Source of the DNA: an uncultured Oscillospiraceae bacterium
GTDB taxonomy: Bacteria; Bacillota_A; Clostridia; Oscillospirales; Oscillospiraceae
NCBI GenBank assembly: GCA_934561335.1
Contig: CAKTGD010000089.1
Coordinates: 1-6,743, forward strand
Direction: 5' to 3'
DNA length: 6,743 nucleotides
Both the position numbers and the translations under genes were made by a program. Each line of letters starts with the position of its first letter. Position 1 is the stretch's first letter. Positions 1 through 4,108 of the stretch are shown one piece after another. Below the pieces are notes generated by a model. That model was not told the DNA's origin and did no database searches. It saw nothing but the letters and a program-made list of their open reading frames with translations.

Positions 1-150
1 CTTCTTGATGTTGTTCTTCAGCTCCACGCCCAGCGGGCCGTAGTCCCATGTGTTGGCAAGGCCGCCGTAGATCTCGCTGCCTGCGAAGATGATGCCGCGG
101 TTTTTGCACAGCGCCACGATCTTATCCATGGTCTTTTCAGTGTTTTTCAT
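1..150 (-). CDS. glyS: Glycyl-tRNA synthetase, N-terminal part (runs off the window)
   Basis: This is the first 50 codons of the single-chain, homodimeric class II glycine--tRNA ligase, a cytoplasmic enzyme that charges tRNA-Gly. The start is ATG at 148-150, preceded by AAAGGAG about 9 bases upstream. The visible N-terminus begins [17 protein letters not shown] and continues with the family's conserved stretch [18 protein letters not shown] (residues 25-42), which starts the catalytic domain. The remaining roughly 400 residues lie outside the window. The assignment is strengthened by the T-box leader upstream (341-504), the typical control of aminoacyl-tRNA synthetase genes in Firmicutes. The read-through leader between the T-box terminator and the start codon is unusually long, about 190 bases, and full of hairpins. 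Family assignment rests on recognised sequence, not on a search. Confidence 0.95.
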   Translation of the reverse strand, partial: MKNTEKTMDKIVALCKNRGIIFAGSEIYGGLANTWDYGPLGVELKNNIKK

Positions 151-204
151 GTCGATATCTCCTTTATTCTTGATGATGTTTCCTTCTTAGCGATTCAATA
201 TTGC

Positions 205-340
205 ATTGGTTTTTGCCGCGGTTTACCCGTGGCAAAAACACCATAGAAGCGACCAGCGGGAGCGCTCGCATCGACCAAAGCACCGCAGGTGCTGCGATAA
301 ATGCGAGTCTCTGTCTGGAAAACGCTGTTTTTCAGACAAT
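205..340. repeat. Cluster of three stem-loops inside the glyS leader
   Basis: Three separate inverted repeats sit between the T-box terminator and the glyS start. The first pairs 210-217 (TTTTTGCC) with 231-238 (GGCAAAAA), extended inward by three more pairs after one mismatch. The second pairs 265-271 (CTCGCAT) with 301-307 (ATGCGAG) and encloses a perfect GCACC/GGTGC hairpin at 280-292. The third pairs 312-317 (TGTCTG) with 333-338 (CAGACA), extended inward by four A-T pairs after one mismatch. No convincing reading frame is present. The 12-mer GGCAAAAACACC at 231-242 recurs on the opposite strand at 6264-6275 in the hisS-aspS gap, suggesting a dispersed intergenic repeat family. That family link is inference. 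Confidence 0.6.
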
Positions 341-375
341 AGAAAAACACCCTGATGCCATTGCTGACATCAGGG
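341..375 (-). terminator. T-box attenuator terminator before glyS
   Basis: On the minus strand, CCCTGATG (368-375) and CATCAGGG (350-357) form a perfect 8-bp stem with a 10-base loop, followed by TGTTTTTCT. This is the intrinsic terminator arm of the T-box. Read-through when tRNA-Gly is uncharged would express glyS. Confidence 0.88.
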
Positions 376-504
376 CGAACTAAGCTTTAGTCCGTGGTTC
401 CACCTGAATTTGGATATTTCCACACTCTTACTGCCGCTAACGGGGCAACCGGCGGGCATTTCCTCCCGCAGCTCCGGGCAGCCACGCCCTTCATCGCCTG
501 TAAC
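341..504 (-). promoter_or_regulatory. T-box riboswitch leader of glyS
   Basis: Read on the minus strand, the leader carries the T-box sequence AGGTGGAACCACGG at 392-405, matching the family consensus AGGGTGGNACCGCG. It contains the UGGNACC bulge that pairs with the acceptor end of uncharged tRNA. The antiterminator is visible: CAGG on the 5' side of the bulge pairs with CCTG at 371-374, closing a helix that includes ACTAA/TTAGT at 380-390. The same CCTG belongs to the 5' arm of the terminator, so the two folds exclude each other. The transcription start is estimated at about 504 from the promoter, leaving roughly 100 bases for Stem I and Stem III. A GC-rich distal hairpin (GCGGG/CCCGC) is seen near 455-475. 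I could not place the specifier loop with confidence; GGC triplets occur, for example at 433-435. Glycine specificity is inferred from the downstream gene. Confidence 0.88.
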
Positions 505-510
505 AGTAAA

Positions 511-539
511 AGGATAGCATCTTTTCCGCTGCCCGTCAA
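511..539 (-). promoter_or_regulatory. Promoter of glyS
   Basis: On the minus strand a TTGACG -35 box (534-539) is separated by exactly 17 bases from a TATCCT -10 box (511-516), preceded by TGC as an extended -10. It lies 3 bases beyond the stop codon of the lipoprotein gene and starts the T-box leader, so glyS has its own transcript. Confidence 0.8.
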
Positions 540-542
540 GGT

Positions 543-1319
543 CTATTTTTCCCCGTTCTCCATAGACCCCTCCCAGCAGAGCTGCCGCTCCTCATCGGAA
601 ACAGCGCCATCGCTGTCCACATAGCGCACCGCGGCGTTTCCACCGCCCATGGCGCCCTTTGAGAACATCACCGCCCAGCAGCCGGTCTTTACGTCGTACC
701 GGCCCCACGCCATGTCGTATGTGCCATCGTACTGCGCGGCAGCCAGGTCGATGGCCTGCTGCTCGGTAAGGATGCCCCGTCCCAGCTGTGCCGTGCCCAG
801 AATGGCCAGCACCTCATCGCGGCAGCCGTCCCACACGGCGCTGTCCATCGTGCCGTCGTCATCGATCATGCACACATAGTCTCCCGGCACGCCCACAAAC
901 GCGATATTGACCCAGACGCTGCCCTGCCGCTCCTCGGTGTGCTGCCACACCTTCTGGCCGCCGGAGAGGGTCAGCTCCGTGGAGGTAACGCCGGTGCCGC
1001 AGATGCCGTAGCCGTTTCGCCAGCAGAGCAGTTCAAAGGACATGGCCTTATCGTCGGTTTTCCGGAAGCGGATGCCCTCGGCGCTCAGCTCCTGATCCTG
1101 CACCGCTTCCCACTGCCAGCCCTCGGGGATGGTCAGGGCCATGTCCACATAGCCGCTGGTGTAGTTGGCGCTCTGGCCGGTGGGGGAGGCAGGCGTTGTC
1201 ACGCCGCCGGTGGGGTCGGAGAAGGCAGGCTTTGCCACGCAGCCGCTGAGCGCCGTGACAGCCGCCAGCGCCAGCAGGCACGCTGCCGCCAGCAGAATGA
1301 GAGAAATGGATCGCTTCAT
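543..1319 (-). CDS. Putative lipoprotein of unknown function
   Basis: The gene encodes a 258-residue secreted lipoprotein. The N-terminus has a charged start (MKRS), a hydrophobic segment at residues 5-24 and a lipobox LSGC ending at Cys27, so the mature protein should be lipid-anchored outside the membrane. A Thr/Pro/Ser-rich linker follows (about 30-55). The rest has a central beta-rich region beginning ALTIPEGWQWE with several Cys residues. A C-terminal part (about 180-250: LTEQQAIDLAAAQY, then a strand ending AAVRYVDSDGAV) resembles PepSY-like modules, but only loosely. I chose ATG at 1317-1319 because GGTGA lies 5 bases upstream; a GTG three codons earlier has poorer spacing. A possible ECF-type promoter lies just upstream. 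Function is not recognised; secretion and lipidation are well supported. Confidence 0.82.
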   Translation of the reverse strand: MKRSISLILLAAACLLALAAVTALSGCVAKPAFSDPTGGVTTPASPTGQSANYTSGYVDMALTIPEGWQWEAVQDQELSAEGIRFRKTDDKAMSFELLCWRNGYGICGTGVTSTELTLSGGQKVWQHTEERQGSVWVNIAFVGVPGDYVCMIDDDGTMDSAVWDGCRDEVLAILGTAQLGRGILTEQQAIDLAAAQYDGTYDMAWGRYDVKTGCWAVMFSKGAMGGGNAAVRYVDSDGAVSDEERQLCWEGSMENGEK

Positions 1320-1346
1320 GGAGCTCACCGCCCTTTCTGTCTATAA

Positions 1347-1373
1347 GACGCTTCAAACGGGTAAAATGTTCCC
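1347..1373 (-). promoter_or_regulatory. Possible ECF-sigma promoter of the lipoprotein gene
   Basis: On the minus strand GGGAAC (1368-1373) and CGTC (1347-1350) are separated by 17 bases, resembling ECF-sigma promoters (AAC at -35, CGTC at -10, spacer 16-17). The start would fall about 20 bases upstream of the lipoprotein ATG. This is a motif match only and could be chance. Confidence 0.3.
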
Positions 1374-1426
1374 GCGGAAAATTTTTTTTGCGGCTTTGCT
1401 GGCAGCGCCGCAGGCACTGCCGCCAT

Positions 1427-1490
1427 GGTGTTGGTGTTGAAGCTGATGTTGGTGTTGGTGTTGATGTTGATGTTGGTGTTGATGTTGGCA
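1427..1490. repeat. Hexanucleotide microsatellite (AACATC/AACACC)
   Basis: About ten imperfect units of AACATC and AACACC run on the minus strand, broken once by AGCTTC. They begin directly after the stop codon of the DUF6291-like gene. Unit length is a multiple of three, so tract length changes would not change frame. In one frame the tract encodes alternating Asn-Ile and Asn-Thr, which fits a low-complexity protein linker. Confidence 0.85.
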
Positions 1491-1799
1491 TTATTTGCAT
1501 GCAAGCGCTGCAAATGCATCCTCGTCTGAGACAGGGGCGGGCTTTCTCCAGCGCTTTTCTGCCGCCTTGCGCCGCTGCTCCACCACATGGCTGTAGCGGG
1601 CATCGTCCCGGTCGATACCGGCACGGACGAATGCCCAGGCATAGTTCAGCGCAGCGGAGGAGAACTGGGGTGGCGTGCCGCTGCGGGCATAGTCCAGAAT
1701 GGCCAGGATCAGGGCATAGCCATCCTCGGGCGCCATGGAGCGCAGCAGCGGCTCCAGCTCAAAGTACAGCATCACACCCGGTTTGTTTCCGATTTTCAT
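1491..1799 (-). CDS. DUF6291-like small protein, possibly frameshifted at its C-terminus
   Basis: This 102-residue protein begins MKIGNKPGVMLYFELEPLL. It carries the pattern of a DUF6291-like family: KPGVMLYF, then L..M.PEDGYALILAILDYARSGTPPQF, then AWAFVRAGIDRD..RY, then EQRRKAAEKRW. Proteins of this type are often met in phage and mobile-element regions; no biochemical function is established that I can name. The start is ATG at 1797-1799 with AAGGAGG 6 bases upstream. The frame stops at TAA (1491-1493) directly before an Asn-Xaa-Asn-encoding microsatellite. One frame over, the reading stays open to 1325, eight bases before the lipoprotein start codon (1319). Longer relatives, as I recall them, carry Asn-rich tails, so a one-base indel near the end is plausible. 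Family assignment is from memory of the pattern, moderate certainty. Confidence 0.7.
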   Translation of the reverse strand: MKIGNKPGVMLYFELEPLLRSMAPEDGYALILAILDYARSGTPPQFSSAALNYAWAFVRAGIDRDDARYSHVVEQRRKAAEKRWRKPAPVSDEDAFAALACK

Positions 1800-1898
1800 A
1801 GGGGCCTCCTTCTATCCGTTTGCCTGTAGGGATTATTTCGGCGGCCGTTGCCCTGTTTGGGGCAATTGAAAGGAAAAAACGCCCTTACAACAACAGCG

Positions 1899-1930
1899 GA
1901 AAACAAAAACAGACGCCCGACGGACGTCTG
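1899..1930 (-). terminator. Intrinsic terminator of rpsT
   Basis: On the minus strand CAGACGTCC pairs with GGGCGTCTG (one U-G pair, 3-base loop, 1910-1930) and is followed by TTTTTGTTTTC (1899-1909). It begins 15 bases after the rpsT stop codon and is a textbook intrinsic terminator. The remaining 99 bases up to the DUF6291-like gene contain a TTGCCC/GGGCAA hairpin (1848-1865) but no promoter I would assert. Confidence 0.88.
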
Positions 1931-1944
1931 TTACATGTGGTTTG

Positions 1945-2208
1945 TTAACCGATCTTGTTGAGCTTCAGGGTCAGCGCGGACTTCTTGTGGGCCGCGTTGT
2001 TCTTGTGCATCAGACCCTTGGCAGCAGCCTTGTCAATGGCCTTGACTGCGACCTTGTAAGTGCCCTCGGCCTCGGTGCGATCGCCGTCAACGGCAGCAGC
2101 CTCGAACTTCTTGATAGCAGTCTTCAGTGCGGACTTTTCGGCTTTGTTGCGGGCATTGCGCGCCTCTGCCACCAGAACACGCTTCTTAGCAGACTTGATA
2201 TTCGGCAA
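1945..2208 (-). CDS. rpsT: 30S ribosomal protein S20
   Basis: The protein is S20, a primary binder of 16S rRNA in the small subunit, 87 residues as is usual for the family. It begins (M)PNIKSAKKRVLVAEARNARN and is rich in Lys, Arg and Ala, ending with HKKSALTLKLNKIG, the helical hairpin layout of S20. The start is a TTG at 2206-2208: the conserved PNIKSAKKR follows at once and AGGAGG lies 7 bases upstream (about 2216-2221). An in-frame ATG far upstream (2349) would add about 47 unrelated residues and overrun the promoter, so I reject it. A rare start codon on S20 is known in other bacteria. The gene has its own promoter (2267-2295) and terminator (1899-1930) and is divergent from gpr. Confidence 0.95.
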   Translation of the reverse strand: MPNIKSAKKRVLVAEARNARNKAEKSALKTAIKKFEAAAVDGDRTEAEGTYKVAVKAIDKAAAKGLMHKNNAAHKKSALTLKLNKIG

Positions 2209-2266
2209 ACCAAACACCTCCTCGGTTATGACATTCACGGGGATCAACAGTCCCACGCAGGATAGT

Positions 2267-2295
2267 ATTTTAGCATCTTCGCCCAGAAAATGCAA
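2267..2295 (-). promoter_or_regulatory. Promoter of rpsT
   Basis: On the minus strand TTGCAT (2290-2295) and TAAAAT (2267-2272) are separated by exactly 17 bases, with TGC directly before the -10 box (extended -10). The predicted start near 2260 gives a leader of about 50 bases before the TTG start codon. Confidence 0.78.
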
Positions 2296-2403
2296 GCTTT
2301 TTTTTGATATTTGTCTGCCTTTTTTACGAAAAAGTTTTTTTCCCGTCAAATACGGGGGCGAGACACAAGATTTTGTGTTTTTGAAAGGAGTGCGACCACA
2401 AAC

Positions 2404-3246
2404 ATGAACAGAACGCGAACGGATCTGGCGCTGGAATCAGTGGAGGAGCTGGGCGGAAAGGGGGCGCTTTCGCAGCTGGAGGGCGTCAGCGTGGCGGAAT
2501 TTACCCGCTGCGGCTACGGCGTGACCCATGTCCGGGTGGAGGGCGCGGCGGCGGCACAGCGGCTGGGAAAGCCGGTGGGGCGGTATATCACGGTGGATCT
2601 GCGGCCCTATTTCCGCCGGGAGGAGGGCTTCTTTTCCCGGGCGGCGTCCTGCGTGGCGGCGGAGCTGACAGGACTGCTGGCAGGCAGGGGAGAGGACTGG
2701 CCGGTGCTGGTGGCGGGGCTTGGCAACCGGCGCATGACCGCCGACGCGGTGGGGCCGCTGGCGCTGGAGAGCCTGCTGGTGACGCGCCACATGGTTCATG
2801 CCCTGCCCCGGCAGTTTTGCGGCTTTACGCCGGTGGCGGCGCTGGCCCCCGGTGTGCTGGCCCAGACGGGTATGGAGACGGCGGAGCTGCTGCGCGGCGC
2901 GGTGGACGTGACCGGCGCCAGAACGGTGGTGGTCATTGACGCCCTTTCCGCCCGCAGCCGGCAGCGGCTGTGCGCCACGGTGCAGCTGGGTGATACGGGG
3001 CTGATCCCCGGCAGCGGCGTGGGCAACCATCGCCGCGCCATCAACCGCGAGACGCTGGGCGTGCCGGTGGTGGCTGTCGGCGTGCCAACCGTGACCGCCG
3101 CCGAAGGGCCGGAGGGCGCGCTGTTCCTTACCCCGCGGGATATCGATGAAAAGGTGGGGGAGCTGGGCCGGGTGATCGGCTACGCCGTGACGCTGGCGCT
3201 GCAGGAGGGGCTGAGCGTGGCGGATATCACGGGGCTGCTGGGGTAA
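2404..3246 (+). CDS. gpr: Germination protease GPR
   Basis: GPR is the spore endopeptidase (peptidase family A25) that degrades small acid-soluble proteins when a spore germinates. It is made in the forespore as a zymogen. The 280-residue product begins MNRTRTDLALESVEELGG. The TDLALE stretch matches the region around the propeptide cleavage site of Bacillus GPR, so the propeptide here would be only about 7 residues, against about 15-16 in Bacillus. The signature GLGNRRMTADAVGPLALE carries Asp114, and VVVIDALSARS carries Asp179; their spacing fits the two catalytic aspartates of the family (Asp127 and Asp193 in B. megaterium). Length is at the short end (often 320-370). AAAGGAG lies an unusual 13 bases before ATG, with no nearer in-frame start. 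No sporulation-sigma promoter could be assigned. Confidence 0.93.
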   Translation: MNRTRTDLALESVEELGGKGALSQLEGVSVAEFTRCGYGVTHVRVEGAAAAQRLGKPVGRYITVDLRPYFRREEGFFSRAASCVAAELTGLLAGRGEDWPVLVAGLGNRRMTADAVGPLALESLLVTRHMVHALPRQFCGFTPVAALAPGVLAQTGMETAELLRGAVDVTGARTVVVIDALSARSRQRLCATVQLGDTGLIPGSGVGNHRRAINRETLGVPVVAVGVPTVTAAEGPEGALFLTPRDIDEKVGELGRVIGYAVTLALQEGLSVADITGLLG

Positions 3247-3249
3247 GGA

Positions 3250-3480
3250 TCAGAAGTCATGGCGCGCACCGCAAAAGACCCCCAGCTCCTCCAGAGCACA
3301 GACAATGGCTTCGATGCGCGCAAAGCAATCCGAATCCGACAATGCGGGATCGGCGAGGATCTCACGGATTTTATGCAGCGCCTGATAGCAGCGGTCATGT
3401 ACCAGCGCAGCGTCTATTTCAGGAAACCGGGAAAAGCACGCTTCCTTGTATTTTTGCATGATTTCTTGATAGAGTTCCAT
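3250..3480 (-). CDS. Conserved-looking small protein of unknown function
   Basis: The product has 76 residues and begins MELYQEIMQKYKEACFSRFPEID. It is predicted mostly helical from its pattern of hydrophobic and charged residues, is mildly acidic, and has no signal peptide or membrane segment. Features include CYQALHKIREILADP (about 34-48), an ECF-like DCFARIEAIVCALEELG and a C-terminal RHDF. I do not recognise a named family. The start is ATG at 3478-3480 with GGAGGTG 5 bases upstream; an ATG seven codons earlier lacks a site. A promoter lies directly upstream (3505-3533). The gene converges on gpr with 3 bases between the stops and is divergent from a Cro/CI-type regulator, so the two probably form a regulatory pair. 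That pairing is inference. Confidence 0.75.
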   Translation of the reverse strand: MELYQEIMQKYKEACFSRFPEIDAALVHDRCYQALHKIREILADPALSDSDCFARIEAIVCALEELGVFCGARHDF

Positions 3481-3494
3481 ACCTTCACCTCCGC

Positions 3495-3514
3495 GTGCCA
3501 CAATATTGTAGCAT
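3495..3514. promoter_or_regulatory. Operator-like dyad O1
   Basis: The sequence GTGCCACAATATTGTAGCAT is a near-perfect dyad centred on ACAATATTGT. It matches O2 (3528-3547) at 16 of 20 positions when aligned. It overlaps the -10 box of the promoter of the 3250-3480 gene, so a bound repressor would block it. Assignment to the neighbouring HTH regulator is inference. Confidence 0.5.
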
Positions 3515-3533
3515 ACAGACCACCGAGATGCAA
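3505..3533 (-). promoter_or_regulatory. Promoter of the 76-residue gene
   Basis: On the minus strand TTGCAT (3528-3533) and TACAAT (3505-3510) are separated by exactly 17 bases, with TGC before the -10 box. It reads toward the gene at 3250-3480. The -10 and -35 boxes lie inside dyads O1 and O2 respectively. Confidence 0.68.
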
Positions 3534-3554
3534 CAAAATAGTAGCATCTCGGTG
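3521..3554. promoter_or_regulatory. Operator-like dyad O2 within an 11-bp perfect inverted repeat
   Basis: CACCGAGATGC (3521-3531) is repeated in inverted form at 3544-3554 with a 12-base spacer. The core, ATGCAACAAAATAGTAGCAT (3528-3547), is a dyad similar to O1, and the two are 33 bp apart, close to three helical turns. The right arm ends at the ribosome binding site of the HTH gene, so as RNA the hairpin could also affect its translation. Function is inferred. Confidence 0.5.
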
Positions 3555-3565
3555 AGGTGAAATGT

Positions 3566-3769
3566 ATGTATTTTCAAAGACTGGAAGATTTGCGGATCGA
3601 TGCCGATAAGACGCAGGAGGAAATCGCTGCGGTTCTGCACTGCAAGCGGGAGGTTTACCGCCGCTATGAAAAAGGAATCCACGAGCTGCCGGTGTGGGCG
3701 CTGATCGAATTGGCAAAGTATTACCACACATCAACGGATTATATTTTAGGCTTGAGCGACAAGAAATAA
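3566..3769 (+). CDS. Small Cro/CI-type (XRE family) HTH regulator
   Basis: The product has 67 residues, essentially a single helix-turn-helix domain of the Cro/CI type. RLEDLRIDADKTQEEIAAVL (5-24) supplies the first helices, KREVYRRYEKG (27-37) the recognition helix and turn, and LPVWALIELAKYYHTSTDYILG (41-62) the closing helices with the typical DYILGL ending. There is no sensor or second domain. I chose ATG at 3566, with GAGGTG 6 bases upstream; a GTG at 3557 overlaps that site. The region between it and the divergent gene has two similar dyads, a layout common for autoregulated repressors of this family. The direct target is inferred. I found no convincing promoter for this gene on the plus strand. 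Confidence 0.88.
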   Translation: MYFQRLEDLRIDADKTQEEIAAVLHCKREVYRRYEKGIHELPVWALIELAKYYHTSTDYILGLSDKK

Positions 3770-3829
3770 ATTCCGCCTGCGGCAAGATTTTGGCTGCGTC
3801 CAAATGCTTGTGTGTCGAGGGCAAAGCAG

Positions 3830-3863
3830 CGAAGAAGGAAGTCCCAAAGGACTTCCTTCTTCG
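3830..3863. repeat. 15-bp perfect palindromic stem-loop between convergent units
   Basis: CGAAGAAGGAAGTCC (3830-3844) and GGACTTCCTTCTTCG (3849-3863) form a perfect 15-bp stem with a CAAA loop. It lies 11 bases past the stop of the aspS tail copy (minus) and 60 bases past the HTH gene (plus). No U-tract follows on either strand, so it is not a canonical terminator, though it could stop transcription from both sides or be a repeat unit. The rest of 3770-3874 shows only a short CCGC/GCGG hairpin. Confidence 0.65.
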
Positions 3864-3874
3864 GTAAACGGATG

Positions 3875-3949
3875 TTATTCGTCCTTTTCCACTTCGTCCA
3901 CGATGGCGATGTGCAGCTCGTCCAGCTGCTTTTGCTCCACAGTGGAGGG
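3875..3949 (-). pseudogene. Detached second copy of the aspS 3' end
   Basis: Read on the minus strand, this encodes [17 protein letters not shown], then DEVEKDE and a TAA stop. It aligns without gaps to the last 25 codons of aspS (4109-4183, ending GEVEKDD and TGA) with about 6 mismatches in 75 bases, at an offset of 234 bp. Similarity stops abruptly upstream of the Pro codon at 3947-3949. There is no start codon or ribosome binding site, so it is a gene fragment. It may be the original aspS end displaced by an insertion, a degraded duplicate, or an assembly artefact. Confidence 0.82.
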
Positions 3950-4108
3950 GGAGAGAGCCGTGCGCTGCCGGTGGCAGATGCAGCACGGCGAACGAGTGGC
4001 CGCGGTCAAATTTTCAAGCGTCCGCCGCAAGGCAGCGCAGAAAATTTGGGTAACCGCAACAGGTGCGACCTCCCAAAACAGGCCGTGCGGCCTGTTTTGG
4101 CAAGTGGA
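3950..4108. repeat. Three tandem stem-loops between the two aspS tails
   Basis: The 159-base spacer is almost filled by nested palindromes. GCCGTGC (3957-3963) pairs with GCACGGC (3983-3989) and encloses CTGCC/GGCAG. CAAATTTTC (4007-4015) pairs with GAAAATTTG (4040-4048). CCAAAACAGGCC (4073-4084) pairs with GGCCTGTTTTGG (4089-4100). No reading frame of interest is present. The style resembles the palindrome clusters at 205-340 and 5881-6329. Confidence 0.7.
4073..4100 (-). terminator. Probable terminator of aspS
   Basis: A perfect 12-bp stem with a GTGC loop begins 8 bases after the aspS stop codon. On the minus strand the 3' arm reads GGCCTGTTTTGG, so the short U-run is part of the stem rather than following it. 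Position and strength favour a terminator; the weak U-tract lowers confidence. Confidence 0.55.

Noticed and set aside
1427..1490. CRISPR-like array
   Set aside because: Repeats are 6-bp tandem units without spacers; it is a microsatellite.
1048..1500. Frame beginning MPTSTPTSTSTPTP (minus), whose ATG overlaps the DUF6291-like stop
   Set aside because: It runs deep into the lipoprotein gene in the wrong frame. The Thr/Pro/Ser repeats are only another reading of the microsatellite.
1945..2349. 134-codon version of rpsT starting at an upstream ATG
   Set aside because: The extra residues match nothing in S20 and would overlap the good promoter at 2267-2295; the TTG start has the conserved N-terminus and a strong site.
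2326..2384. Terminator-like hairpins in the gpr leader (CCCGT/ACGGG and ACACAA/TTGTGT followed by T-run)
   Set aside because: Stems of 5-6 bp are too weak to claim; a T-rich leader would give such matches by chance.
2437..3030. 197-codon open frame antisense to gpr
   Set aside because: Shadow of gpr; His/Arg/Gln-rich and without a start signal.
3414..3986. 190-codon open frame (minus) spanning the HTH gene and the aspS tail copy
   Set aside because: It is antisense to the well-supported HTH gene and crosses several palindromes; composition is not protein-like.
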